NCBI GenBank assembly: GCA_904501895.1
Contig: CAJGCX010000027.1
Location: 1-15,605, forward strand
Source: Clostridiaceae bacterium
Lineage (GTDB): Bacteria > Bacillota > Clostridia > Oscillospirales > Acutalibacteraceae
Length of the DNA: 15,605 nucleotides
Direction: 5' to 3'
Every line of letters begins with the position of its first letter. The first letter of the stretch is position 1. Under the pieces are notes generated by a model. That model did no database searches. It worked only from the letters and a program-made list of their open reading frames with translations, and was not told where the DNA came from. The position numbers were made by a program, and so were the translations under genes. Positions 1 to 7,531 of this stretch are shown here, one piece after another.

Positions 1-2
1 AT

Positions 3-1337
3 ACATCTGATGAACACGAATGGTTCCAGAAGGCTCTTGCAGGTGACAAGAAATATCAGGATTATTACATATTCAGAAAAGGTAAGGGTGACGGAATCCC
101 ACCTAACAACTGGTCATCAGTTTTCTCTGGTAGTGCCTGGAATTACTATCCTGAGCTTGACCAGTGGGCAATGCACATTTTCTCTACAAAGCAGATGGAC
201 TTGAACTGGGAAAATCCTGAAATGAGAAAAGAAATTGCTGAAATGGTTTGTTGGTGGCTTGAAAAGGGTGTTGACGGCTTCAGAATGGACGTTATTAACC
301 TTATTTCAAAGGCAGAAGGGCTTCCTGACGGTAATGCACTCGTTGGTGAATTTATCGGCTACGGTGGTGAATATTACTTCTGGGGACCACATCTTCACGA
401 ATACCTTCACGAATTGAACGAAAATTCATTCAAGAAATTCCCTGACTCATTCTGTGTTGGTGAAACAGGTGGCATCGGTGTTGAAATGGCAAAATATCTC
501 GTTGACGATTCCCGTGAGGAAATCAGAGAAACATTCCTTTTCGACCAGCTTGAGCCACGTGGTAAGCAGAGATGGGATGACTATAAATATGACCTTAAGT
601 ATTTAAAGGAAATGTTTACAAAGTATCAGCTTTCTCTTTACGGCTCATCATGGCCAACACTCGTTATCGAAAATCACGATAATCCTCGAATGGTTTCAAA
701 GACAAATCCTGACCGTAAGTTCAGAAAGCCACTTTCAAAGCTTATCGGTGCAATGCTCCTTACAGGTCGTGGCACACCATATATCTTCCAGGGTGAAGAG
801 CTTGGTATGATGAACTGTGAGTTCAATGATATGAGCGAATTCCGTGACGTTGAGTCAATCAATAAGTATGCAGAGCTTATTGAAAAGGGCAAGACTCATG
901 ATGAGGCTTGGGCAGTTATTATGGCAGGTAGCCGTGACCACTCAAGAACACCTATCTGCTGGGATGACAGCGAAAATGCAGGCTTTACAACAGGTACACC
1001 TTGGATTCGTGTAAACGGTGATTATAAGGAATGTAATGTAAAGGCTCAGCTTGAGGATAAAACAAGCCCATTCAATTACTATAAGGCACTTATGACACTC
1101 CGTAAGGAAAATAAAGCAACTCTCGTTTACGGTGATTTTAAGCCACTTAAGACAAATGATAAAACATTCTGCTTCTACAGAGAAAGCAATGAGGGTATGT
1201 TCTATATTGAAATGAACCTTACAGAAGAAATTGTAAAACGCCCAAGAAATGCAGAAGGCACTTGTGTGCTTTCAAACTATCCTGCTGGGGCCGATAAGCT
1301 CCGTGCATACGAAGTAAATATCTACAAAGTAAAATAA
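3..1337 (+). CDS. GH13 alpha-glucosidase, probable oligo-1,6-glucosidase (5'-truncated by window edge)
   Basis: The frame is open from base 3, giving 444 residues. Related enzymes have about 550, so roughly 110 N-terminal residues lie outside the window. The visible start TSDEHEWFQ matches the segment after the first conserved GH13 region. Catalytic residues, numbered in this fragment, are nucleophile D96 (GFRMDVIN), acid/base E154 (CVGETGG) and transition-state Asp D226 (ENHDNPR). The fifth conserved region reads QMDLNW at 64-69, close to the QPDLN of the oligo-1,6-glucosidase/alpha-glucosidase subfamily. Val directly after the nucleophile is known in that subfamily to favour alpha-1,6 links, whereas Thr favours alpha-1,4. 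It probably hydrolyses isomalto-oligosaccharides in the cytoplasm. Trehalose-6-phosphate hydrolase or dextran glucosidase are alternatives. An in-frame ATG at 171 is internal and is not the start. The GH13 call is firm; the exact substrate is inferred. Confidence 0.93.
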   Translation, partial: TSDEHEWFQKALAGDKKYQDYYIFRKGKGDGIPPNNWSSVFSGSAWNYYPELDQWAMHIFSTKQMDLNWENPEMRKEIAEMVCWWLEKGVDGFRMDVINLISKAEGLPDGNALVGEFIGYGGEYYFWGPHLHEYLHELNENSFKKFPDSFCVGETGGIGVEMAKYLVDDSREEIRETFLFDQLEPRGKQRWDDYKYDLKYLKEMFTKYQLSLYGSSWPTLVIENHDNPRMVSKTNPDRKFRKPLSKLIGAMLLTGRGTPYIFQGEELGMMNCEFNDMSEFRDVESINKYAELIEKGKTHDEAWAVIMAGSRDHSRTPICWDDSENAGFTTGTPWIRVNGDYKECNVKAQLEDKTSPFNYYKALMTLRKENKATLVYGDFKPLKTNDKTFCFYRESNEGMFYIEMNLTEEIVKRPRNAEGTCVLSNYPAGADKLRAYEVNIYKVK

Positions 1338-1345
1338 AAATTATA

Positions 1346-1377
1346 GTAGGGCGGGGTCTTGACCCCGCCTTACTTTT
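1346..1377 (+). terminator. GC-rich palindrome, likely terminator of the GH13 gene and member of a dispersed repeat family
   Basis: Arms GTAGGGCGGGGTC (1346-1358) and GACCCCGCCTTAC (1361-1373) pair over 13 bp with one G-T pair and only TT between them, followed by TTTT. It lies 9 bases after the GH13 stop. The U-tract is short, so termination may be partial. The same outer sequence recurs at 13041-13068 and in part at 9377-9400, so this is also a repeat family and not just a local stem. Confidence 0.7.
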
Positions 1378-1417
1378 ATAAATAAAAATTCAATTCAAAA
1401 ATTCTTCATTTCTCATA

Positions 1418-1446
1418 TTGACAATTCGGAAATCATAATATATAAT
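1418..1446 (+). promoter_or_regulatory. Consensus promoter for tRNA-Leu
   Basis: TTGACA at 1418-1423 and TATAAT at 1441-1446 are separated by exactly 17 bp. Both match the housekeeping sigma factor consensus perfectly. The predicted start near 1453 leaves about 17 bases before the tRNA. Confidence 0.85.
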
Positions 1447-1469
1447 AATAAGGCTGTTAAAACAGTTAT

Positions 1470-1556
1470 GCTGGTGTGGCGAAATCGGCAGACGCAAGGG
1501 ACTTAAAATCCCTCGGTAGCAATACCGTACCGGTTCAAGTCCGGTCACCAGCACCA
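1470..1556 (+). tRNA. tRNA-Leu (anticodon UAA)
   Basis: This is a class II tRNA of 87 nt including an encoded CCA. The acceptor arm GCTGGTG (1470-1476) pairs with CACCAGC (1546-1552), followed by discriminator A1553 and CCA at 1554-1556. The anticodon stem AGGGA/TCCCT encloses CTTAAAA, with anticodon TAA at 1504-1506. The long variable arm is CGGTA-GCAA-TACCG (1514-1527), and the T arm ACCGG/CCGGT encloses TTCAAGT. The long variable arm plus UAA anticodon identifies leucine. It is transcribed alone from the promoter at 1418 and ends at a terminator directly after the CCA. Confidence 0.97.
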
Positions 1557-1600
1557 AAAGCTCAAATTCTTAGGGATTTGGGCTTTTATTTTTTTCTTTT
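1557..1600 (+). terminator. Intrinsic terminator of tRNA-Leu
   Basis: AAAGCTCAAAT (1557-1567) pairs with ATTTGGGCTTT (1576-1586) with one T-G pair, followed by a long T-rich run from 1584 to 1600. It starts at the base after the tRNA CCA. Confidence 0.88.
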
Positions 1601-1639
1601 ACTGAAATATTAAATTATAAATTGTCGCTGTATTAATTC

Positions 1640-1660
1640 GTCGAGACCGCCGACCCCTAC
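1640..1660. repeat. GC-rich intergenic fragment, possible decayed palindrome copy
   Basis: A 21-bp GC-rich block sits between the tRNA terminator and the promoter at 1696, inside very AT-rich DNA. On the minus strand it begins GTAGGGGTCGGCGG, close to the outer end of the palindromes at 1346 and 13041. Only a weak GTCG/CGAC stem can form. It has no U-tract and no coding frame. Confidence 0.35.
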
Positions 1661-1695
1661 GCAATCTGTTCGATAACCTCCAACTTAAATAAATA

Positions 1696-1724
1696 TTGAA
1701 ATTGCATATATATTCTGTTACAAT
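1696..1724 (+). promoter_or_regulatory. Promoter of the beta-mannosidase gene
   Basis: TTGAAA (1696-1701), a 17-bp spacer and TACAAT (1719-1724) make a near-consensus promoter 32 bases before the start codon. I see no clear operator or cre-like palindrome around it. Confidence 0.7.
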
Positions 1725-1756
1725 ATTATAAAATTAAAAATTAAAGGAATTTTGTT

Positions 1757-4213
1757 ATGAAGACATACAATCTCAACGGACAATGGAATATGACACGTGT
1801 TGCATCAGGGGAACAATATAATGTTACTGTTCCTTCTGACAACTATACACAATTATTGGAACTTGGAGTTATTCCTGACCCTTATTATAAGGACAATGAA
1901 AAGCTTGTAGAATGGGTTGGTCGTGAGGATTGGACTTACGAAAGAGCTTTTTCACTTGCAGAGGATGACCTTAATAAAAGAAGGCTTTTGCTTGTTTGTA
2001 AAGCACTTGACACTCTTTGTGATGTTTACGTTAATGACACACTTGTTGGCAAAGGTGAAAATGCACATCTTAAATATGAATTTGACATTAAGAATGTTGT
2101 AAAAGCAGGGGATAACACTCTGAAAATCACATTTTTTGCACCTACAACCTATGCTGAAAAAATGCAAAGTGAAAAGCCTATTCCAAAGAATTGCAATGGT
2201 ACAGATGGCGCAGCATATATGCGTAAGCCTCATTGCCATTTTGGTTGGGACTGGGGTCCACATCTTCCACTTTCAGGTATTACAGACGATATTTATGTAG
2301 AATGTTTTGACAATAGAATTTCTGATGTTGAAATCAAACAGATTCACGAAAACGGAAAAGTAACAGTTAAAATCAATCCTGTTGTTGATGGCAGTGGTGA
2401 TATAGCTTCTAAAATTATTTATCCTGATGGTACAGAGTATGTGATTGAAAACAATGAAATTGTAATCGAAAATCCTGAGCTTTGGTGGACAAAGGAATTG
2501 TCACAAAAAGAAAAGCAACCACTTTATACAGTAGTCGCTACGCTTGGTGATTCAGTTATTTCAAAGAGAATTGGTCTTCGTACAATCCGTCTTGACCGTT
2601 CAAAGGATGAATATGGCAGTAATTTCTGTTTCTATCTTAACGAAGTTCCTATTTTCGGTAAGGGCGCTGACTGGATTCTCCCTGACTCCTTAATGGGGAG
2701 AGTTACAAATGACACATACGATTATTATATAGATTCTGCATTGGATGCGAATTTCAATATGCTTCGTATTTGGGGCGGTGCATATTATCTTCCTGAATAT
2801 TTCCTTGAGCAATGTGATGAAAAAGGACTTCTTCTCTGGCACGACTTTATGTTTGCTTGTCTCATGTATCCATTTTATGAAGAAGATTTCCTTCAGAATG
2901 TTATTAAGGAAATAAAATATCAGGTTAATCGCATTAAAACTCATCCATCACTTTGCCTCTGGTGTGGTAACAATGAGGTTGAGACAATGTTTGCATATAT
3001 GCCTGAAACAATGAAGATTGTTCAGTGGTACAAGAAATTCTTCTACGAAATTCTTAATGATTTAGTGACAGAACTTGACCCAGATACTCCATATATCCCA
3101 ACATCACCAATTGGTGAATCGTTCCGTAAGGGTGTTACAGGTGATGACCACGGTGATACTCATATGTGGACTGTATGGCACGGTCAGAAGCCTCTTAATT
3201 ATTACAGAACACGACCAACACGTTTTTGTAGCGAATTCGGCCTTGAATCGTTGCCATCAATGGATGCTGTCCGTCAGTTTGCAGAAGAAAGTGATTATTA
3301 TATTACAAGTGACATTTTCAATTCTCATCAGAAATGCAAAAACGGTAACAGAAAAATGCTCTATTATTTGCTTGAAAAGTATTATGAGCCTGAAAAGTTT
3401 GAGGATTTAATCTATATGACAAACCTCATTCAGAAGGAATGTATTCAGGATGCAACTGAGCATTGGCGTCGCCATCGTGAACGTTGTAATGGCTCGCTTT
3501 TCTGGCAGTATAACGATTGCTGGCAGGCTCCTTCCTGGTCAAGTGTTGACTATACAGGTAAATGGAAGGCGCTTCAATATGCTTCTCGTCATTTCTTTGA
3601 GCCTCTTTGTGTTTCTATTGAGGAAACAAAAAAGGATTACAAAATTTACGTTATAAATGATTTAAGAGAAGAAAAGAATACTGAAATTATTATTACTCTT
3701 TCAACTCTTGATGGCAAGGTGCTTTCTACAAATAAATTAGAAAAAACAGTTAAACCACTTTCTTCAGAATGTATCTTCGGTGCTGATATAAAGGGCAACA
3801 AGAATAATATCTTCCTGTCTGTAAAAATGCTTGAAAATGGAAATGTGATTTCAGAAAGAGTAAAGATTTTTGTTCCTGACAGAGAATTAAAGCTTACACC
3901 GAATTCTATTGAAAAAACTGTTTCCTATGAAAATGGTGAAATTATTATTAAGCTTAAATCACCTGTATTCTGCAGAAGTGTTATGGTTGATATTCCTGAT
4001 TTTAAAACTCCTTTTTCAGATGATTATTTTGATTTGCTTCCAAACGAAGAAAAGGTTATAACTGTTAAAGCAGATAAAATGTATGATATTACAGTAAAAT
4101 CTCTTGCAGACATTACTGTGAAGGGCTCAAAACTTAAAACTGCACTTTACAGAATAAAATTCTTCCTTGAGCCTGAAAACCTTGCAAATTGGTTCTATTA
4201 TACAATGAATTAA
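1757..4213 (+). CDS. GH2 beta-mannosidase
   Basis: The protein has 818 residues, close to the usual length of cytoplasmic beta-mannosidases, and no signal peptide. It removes terminal beta-linked mannose from manno-oligosaccharides or from the beta-mannosyl core of N-glycan fragments. An N-terminal sugar-binding beta-domain includes HFGWDWGP at 161-168, a beta-mannosidase hallmark. The TIM barrel begins near residue 301 (GKGADWILPDS), followed by MLRIWGGAYY. The acid/base is E407 in WCGNNE and the nucleophile E493 in CSEFG. The C-terminal third is a beta-rich accessory region. The start is fixed by AAAGGA at 1743-1748 and a promoter just upstream. It is apparently monocistronic or read through into the lipoprotein gene, since no terminator separates them. 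The family call is firm; whether the natural substrate is mannan or glycan core is unknown. Confidence 0.95.
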   Translation: MKTYNLNGQWNMTRVASGEQYNVTVPSDNYTQLLELGVIPDPYYKDNEKLVEWVGREDWTYERAFSLAEDDLNKRRLLLVCKALDTLCDVYVNDTLVGKGENAHLKYEFDIKNVVKAGDNTLKITFFAPTTYAEKMQSEKPIPKNCNGTDGAAYMRKPHCHFGWDWGPHLPLSGITDDIYVECFDNRISDVEIKQIHENGKVTVKINPVVDGSGDIASKIIYPDGTEYVIENNEIVIENPELWWTKELSQKEKQPLYTVVATLGDSVISKRIGLRTIRLDRSKDEYGSNFCFYLNEVPIFGKGADWILPDSLMGRVTNDTYDYYIDSALDANFNMLRIWGGAYYLPEYFLEQCDEKGLLLWHDFMFACLMYPFYEEDFLQNVIKEIKYQVNRIKTHPSLCLWCGNNEVETMFAYMPETMKIVQWYKKFFYEILNDLVTELDPDTPYIPTSPIGESFRKGVTGDDHGDTHMWTVWHGQKPLNYYRTRPTRFCSEFGLESLPSMDAVRQFAEESDYYITSDIFNSHQKCKNGNRKMLYYLLEKYYEPEKFEDLIYMTNLIQKECIQDATEHWRRHRERCNGSLFWQYNDCWQAPSWSSVDYTGKWKALQYASRHFFEPLCVSIEETKKDYKIYVINDLREEKNTEIIITLSTLDGKVLSTNKLEKTVKPLSSECIFGADIKGNKNNIFLSVKMLENGNVISERVKIFVPDRELKLTPNSIEKTVSYENGEIIIKLKSPVFCRSVMVDIPDFKTPFSDDYFDLLPNEEKVITVKADKMYDITVKSLADITVKGSKLKTALYRIKFFLEPENLANWFYYTMN

Positions 4214-4218
4214 TGTGC

Positions 4219-4247
4219 TTGACACGTTGTTGCTATTAATATAAAAT
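4219..4247 (+). promoter_or_regulatory. Promoter of the lipoprotein gene
   Basis: TTGACA (4219-4224) and TAAAAT (4242-4247) are 17 bp apart in the gap after the beta-mannosidase stop. A TATAAA at 4240-4245 is an alternative -10 but gives a short 15-bp spacer. Confidence 0.65.
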
Positions 4248-4275
4248 TAATAAGTTATCAGAAAGGATGATTTTG

Positions 4276-4899
4276 ATGAAAAAAATTCTTGCAATTTCGC
4301 TTGCTTTAGTTATGGTTTTACTTTGCTTTGCCGGTTGTGGCAAGGAAGGCAATACACCTACAGAAGATTATGGTGACTACAAGCCGGTTGAAAAATTTGA
4401 CGGTGATAAGTTAAAGGAAACATGGTCAACAGGTGAAATTACCTTTGCAAATAAGAATAAAATTACTCTTCCTTGCACAATAAAAGAATTTTTAGAAGCT
4501 TCAGGCTTAAGAAATGCTAATGAAAAGAATTTCATCAATAAGCAATATAAGCCTGGTGAAACTTTTACAATTCCTTTGTCAGGAGAAGAAACACAGATTA
4601 AAATCGATTGTGAAAATCTTGGTGAAGCTGATTGTAGCTACGAAGACGTAACTGTTGTAGGCTTTAATTATTTCAATTCTGCAAACGGAAACAGAGCAAT
4701 TACAGTTGCTGCTGGTCTTACAGTTGGTGTATCACGTGCAGAGGTTGAAGATGCACTTGGAATTCCAGAAGGCAAAACAAGCGAAGACAGAATATATACA
4801 TATACTGTTAAGGTTGAAAAAATAGATACTATAAGAATGAGTATCTCATTCAATTCAAACAATGTTGTTAATTCAATTTCTTACGATTTAATTAAATAA
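4276..4899 (+). CDS. Small secreted lipoprotein of unknown function
   Basis: The protein has 207 residues. I do not recognise a named family. The N-terminus MKKILAISLALVMVLL followed by CFAGC is a lipoprotein signal, with C21 the likely lipidated cysteine; Phe at position -3 is not the usual Leu. Residues 22-50 are acidic and polar, like a linker. The rest looks like a small alpha/beta domain. Residues 147-164 (GLTVGVSRAEVEDALGIP) resemble the G-x-S-x-x-x-V-x-x-x-L-G-x-P motif of BamE/SmpA-like folds and several Clostridia lipoproteins, but that is only a resemblance. I chose ATG 4276 because AAAGGA at 4262-4267 is 8 bases upstream. The ATG at 4267 overlaps that site and would add MIL before the signal. 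It has its own promoter and a shared terminator. Confidence 0.85.
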   Translation: MKKILAISLALVMVLLCFAGCGKEGNTPTEDYGDYKPVEKFDGDKLKETWSTGEITFANKNKITLPCTIKEFLEASGLRNANEKNFINKQYKPGETFTIPLSGEETQIKIDCENLGEADCSYEDVTVVGFNYFNSANGNRAITVAAGLTVGVSRAEVEDALGIPEGKTSEDRIYTYTVKVEKIDTIRMSISFNSNNVVNSISYDLIK

Positions 4900-4906
4900 T
4901 AAAATT

Positions 4907-4940
4907 AAGCAGGAATGGTTATCCACTCCTGCTTTTTCTT
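4907..4940. terminator. Probably bidirectional terminator between the lipoprotein gene and mtaB
   Basis: AAGCAGGAATGG (4907-4918) pairs with CCACTCCTGCTT (4923-4934) with a single A-C mismatch and a TTAT loop. TTTTTCTT runs rightward from 4933. On the minus strand the stem is followed by AATTTTATT, a weaker tract. The genes converge here and the right edge overlaps the mtaB stop codon. Confidence 0.85.
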
Positions 4941-6216
4941 ATTCTCCTATACAAAAATCATCTTGTACCGACACGATTTTTACTTTTTTTATTTCACCAA
5001 CATTACCACAACTGATTTTTACAGGTGTGTAATTGGCTGTATATCCGAAATACACATTGTCCTTCTGTTTTTCCTCAACTAACACAGAAAGGGTGTCGCC
5101 AATCTGCTTTTCTAAAAAATCTTTACGGATACGGTCAGCAACTTGTGATAATTCACTGACACGCTGTGCCTTAACACTTTTTTCAACCTGACCATCCATT
5201 TTATCAGCAACTGTACCACTTCTTCTTGAATATGGGAAAATATGTATTTTCTCAAACATAACCTTTTCTGCGAATTCCTTTGTTATCTGAAAATCCTCTT
5301 CGTCTTCATATGGGAATCCAACCATAATGTCAGTTGTGAGTGTACAATCCTTAAATTCCTTACGAAGCTTTTCACAAAGTGAGTAATATTCATCACTTGT
5401 GTAATGACGATTCATTTTCTTTAAAATCTTATCACAACCACTCTGAAGCGAAATGTGGAATTGAGGGCATAACTTATCACATTTTGAAAGCTTCTCAATT
5501 AACTCATCAGTTATATGGTCAGGCTCAAGTGAGCCTAAACGAATTCTTTCTACATTCTCGTTTTCTGCAACTGCAAAAACGGCATCAGAAAGATTTAAGT
5601 CACTTCCTTTGCCGTAGGCTGAAAGATTAATGCCAACGAGTACAATTTCACGAAATCCGTTTTTTGTTAAAGCAGAAACCTCTTTTTTAATGTCTTCAAT
5701 TGGCTTCCAACGGACTCTGCCTCTTGCCTTTGGAATGATACAGTATGAACAGAATCTGTCGCAACCATCTTCAATTTTAAGAATTGCTCGAGTCCTTTCC
5801 TCGAAGCTGCTGATTCCTGTTGATACAAGAGGTTCATTGCTCTGGTGTTGTTCTAAATACAGCACCCTGCAAGAGTCTGCAAAATATTCGATTAATGATT
5901 TTACAAGTAATTTGTTATTCTTGTTTCCGAGTACAATATCTGCCTCAGTAAGCTTTTCTGCCATTTCCGGAAAGGACTGTGGCATACATCCCGTAAGTAC
6001 AACTGTGCTTTCGGGATATTTCTTTTTATAATGACGGACGCACTGTCTTGTTTTTCTGTCACTTTCACTTGTAACAGTACAAGAATTTATGACGAAAATA
6101 TCAGCAATACCTTCATCCTCAGTAATTTCATATCCGTTTTTATTTAATTGCTCTCGCATTTCCTGAGTTTCATATTGATTTACCTTGCACCCAAGAGTGT
6201 GGAAAAATACCTTCAT
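4939..6216 (-). CDS. mtaB: tRNA (N6-threonylcarbamoyladenosine(37)-C2)-methylthiotransferase MtaB
   Basis: This radical-SAM enzyme adds a methylthio group to t6A37 of ANN-decoding tRNAs. The protein has 425 residues, in the family range. The N-terminal methylthiotransferase domain carries the three auxiliary-cluster cysteines C10 (LGCKVNQYE), C46 (INSCTVT) and C77 (TGCMP). The radical-SAM cluster motif is C152-x3-C156-x2-C159 in EDGCDRFCSYCIIPKARG. A TRAM-like RNA-binding domain forms about the last 65 residues. LGCKVNQYET and the 425-residue length favour the MtaB branch over MiaB or RimO. A GGTGA site lies about 6 bases before the start. It converges on the lipoprotein gene and diverges from the carboxypeptidase gene, so it is probably a single-gene unit. 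Confidence 0.93.
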   Translation of the reverse strand: MKVFFHTLGCKVNQYETQEMREQLNKNGYEITEDEGIADIFVINSCTVTSESDRKTRQCVRHYKKKYPESTVVLTGCMPQSFPEMAEKLTEADIVLGNKNNKLLVKSLIEYFADSCRVLYLEQHQSNEPLVSTGISSFEERTRAILKIEDGCDRFCSYCIIPKARGRVRWKPIEDIKKEVSALTKNGFREIVLVGINLSAYGKGSDLNLSDAVFAVAENENVERIRLGSLEPDHITDELIEKLSKCDKLCPQFHISLQSGCDKILKKMNRHYTSDEYYSLCEKLRKEFKDCTLTTDIMVGFPYEDEEDFQITKEFAEKVMFEKIHIFPYSRRSGTVADKMDGQVEKSVKAQRVSELSQVADRIRKDFLEKQIGDTLSVLVEEKQKDNVYFGYTANYTPVKISCGNVGEIKKVKIVSVQDDFCIGE

Positions 6217-6232
6217 AAAATCACCATTTTAC

Positions 6233-6260
6233 ATTGTAACACATATTTTAAATTTTTCAT
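6233..6260 (-). promoter_or_regulatory. Possible mtaB promoter
   Basis: Read on the minus strand, ATGAAA (6255-6260), a 16-bp spacer and TACAAT (6233-6238) lie just ahead of mtaB and predict a leader of about 10 bases. The -35 matches only 4 of 6 consensus positions. I could not identify an equally good plus-strand promoter for the divergent carboxypeptidase; only TATACT at 6281 stands out. Confidence 0.35.
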
Positions 6261-6303
6261 ATACTAATTTGTCCATTTCATATACTTTTTTGGAGGGATA
6301 ATA

Positions 6304-7458
6304 ATGAAAAAAATAATTTGTATAATAATTTCTGTATTTATGATTCTGTCAATGTCTTTAATTGCATTTGCAGAGAAGGAAACTATTGTAGGAAATCTTT
6401 CTGCAAAATCTGCAATACTAATGGAGATTTCAACAGGAAAAGTCCTAATGGAGTTAAATGCAGACGAAAAGCTTTCACCGGCATCAATAACAAAGGTTAT
6501 GACACTTCTGCTTGTGTTTGAAGCACTTGAGGAAGGGAAGATTTCACTGAACGATAGAGTAACTGCAAGTCAGAATGCCTCGTCAAAGGGCGGGTCACAA
6601 ATCTGGCTTAAGGAAGGTGAGGTGATGACCGTACACGAATTATTGAAAGCGACAGTAATTGCAAGTGCAAATGATGCCTGTACAGCTCTTGGTGAATATA
6701 TAGCAGGAGATGAAACTGCTTTTGTTTCTATGATGAATGAAAGAGCAAAATCACTCGGAATGAACAATACTTGCTTTGAAAATTGCTCTGGACTTGATGA
6801 CACTGTTACGAATCACTACTCTACTGCAAGAGATGTGGCAATTATGAGTCGTGAATTGATGAAATATGAAAAGGTGAAGGAATATACAACAATATGGATG
6901 GACTCACTTCGCAACGGTGAAACGCAGCTTGTAAATACAAATAAGCTTATACGATATTATGAAGGAGCAACAGGACTTAAAACAGGTACAACCTCAAAGG
7001 CAGGATATTGTGTGACTGCAACAGCAGAGCGTGACGGTATGGAGCTTGTGGCAGTTGTCTTAGGTAGTGATAATAGTAAGGAAAGGTTTGAGGATGCAAA
7101 GAAAATGCTCAGTTGGGGATTTGCTAATTATTCAATTTACAAGCCTCAGATTGATAATTCACTTATAACAAAGGTCAAAGTGTTTTATGGCGTTGAAAAT
7201 TTTGCAAAGACAATTGTCGAAGCACCCAAACCTATTCTTATAGAAAAGAAAATAAAGGATAATATCACGCAAAGAGTTGATATGTGCGTTGATGTTGAAG
7301 CGCCCGTTGAAAAGAATCAGACACTTGGCAAAATATATTTCGAAATTGATGATGAAATTATAGGCGAGTGTGCTATTCTGTCTGAAAATAGAGTTGAAAA
7401 ACGTGATACATGGTTTATCTTTTTACTTTTATGGTCATCTTTTACAAAAAAATCATAA
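6304..7458 (+). CDS. D-alanyl-D-alanine carboxypeptidase (DacA/DacF-type PBP5)
   Basis: This is a secreted penicillin-binding protein that trims the terminal D-Ala from peptidoglycan pentapeptides outside the membrane. The 384-residue length fits the family. A signal peptide ends near LIAFA-EKE (residues 19-26). All three serine-peptidase S11 motifs are present: S61-I-T-K64 (nucleophile and base), S121-A-N123, and K226-T-G228 in GATGLKTGTT. A beta-rich C-terminal domain (about 285-365) follows. The end WFIFLLLWSSF (370-380) plus KKS is a short hydrophobic anchor in place of the usual amphipathic helix. GGAGG at 6292-6296 sits 7 bases before the start. No terminator separates it from pgi. The family is certain; a specific name such as DacF, and any sporulation role, is not shown by the sequence. 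Confidence 0.94.
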   Translation: MKKIICIIISVFMILSMSLIAFAEKETIVGNLSAKSAILMEISTGKVLMELNADEKLSPASITKVMTLLLVFEALEEGKISLNDRVTASQNASSKGGSQIWLKEGEVMTVHELLKATVIASANDACTALGEYIAGDETAFVSMMNERAKSLGMNNTCFENCSGLDDTVTNHYSTARDVAIMSRELMKYEKVKEYTTIWMDSLRNGETQLVNTNKLIRYYEGATGLKTGTTSKAGYCVTATAERDGMELVAVVLGSDNSKERFEDAKKMLSWGFANYSIYKPQIDNSLITKVKVFYGVENFAKTIVEAPKPILIEKKIKDNITQRVDMCVDVEAPVEKNQTLGKIYFEIDDEIIGECAILSENRVEKRDTWFIFLLLWSSFTKKS

Positions 7459-7465
7459 ATATCTA

Positions 7466-7494
7466 TTGAAAAAATAATGTTTTTAGGTTAAAAT
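7466..7494 (+). promoter_or_regulatory. pgi promoter
   Basis: TTGAAA (7466-7471) and TAAAAT (7489-7494) are 17 bp apart and lie in the 73-base gap between the carboxypeptidase stop and pgi. No terminator precedes it, so pgi may also receive read-through. Confidence 0.6.
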
Positions 7495-7531
7495 AATATA
7501 AAACTATAACAAAAGCGAGGACTAATTCAAA

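Noticed and set aside
1952..2263. 103-codon minus-strand open frame inside the beta-mannosidase gene
   Set aside because: It is antisense to the conserved N-terminal domain; its composition is what reverse reading of AT-rich coding DNA gives.
3075..3410. 111-codon plus-strand open frame inside the beta-mannosidase gene
   Set aside because: It overlaps the catalytic barrel codons in another frame and has no ribosome site or family features.
1..4213. Polysaccharide-utilisation operon of the GH13 and GH2 genes
   Set aside because: A palindromic terminator, a tRNA unit and a separate promoter lie between them, and no transporter or regulator is present in the window.
5630..6031. 133-codon open frame on the plus strand inside mtaB
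   Set aside because: It is antisense to a well-supported gene with all family motifs and shows no recognisable protein pattern.
7459..7531. Terminator or riboswitch between the carboxypeptidase gene and pgi
   Set aside because: The gap is only 73 bases, almost all A/T, with no stable stem; only a promoter is supported.
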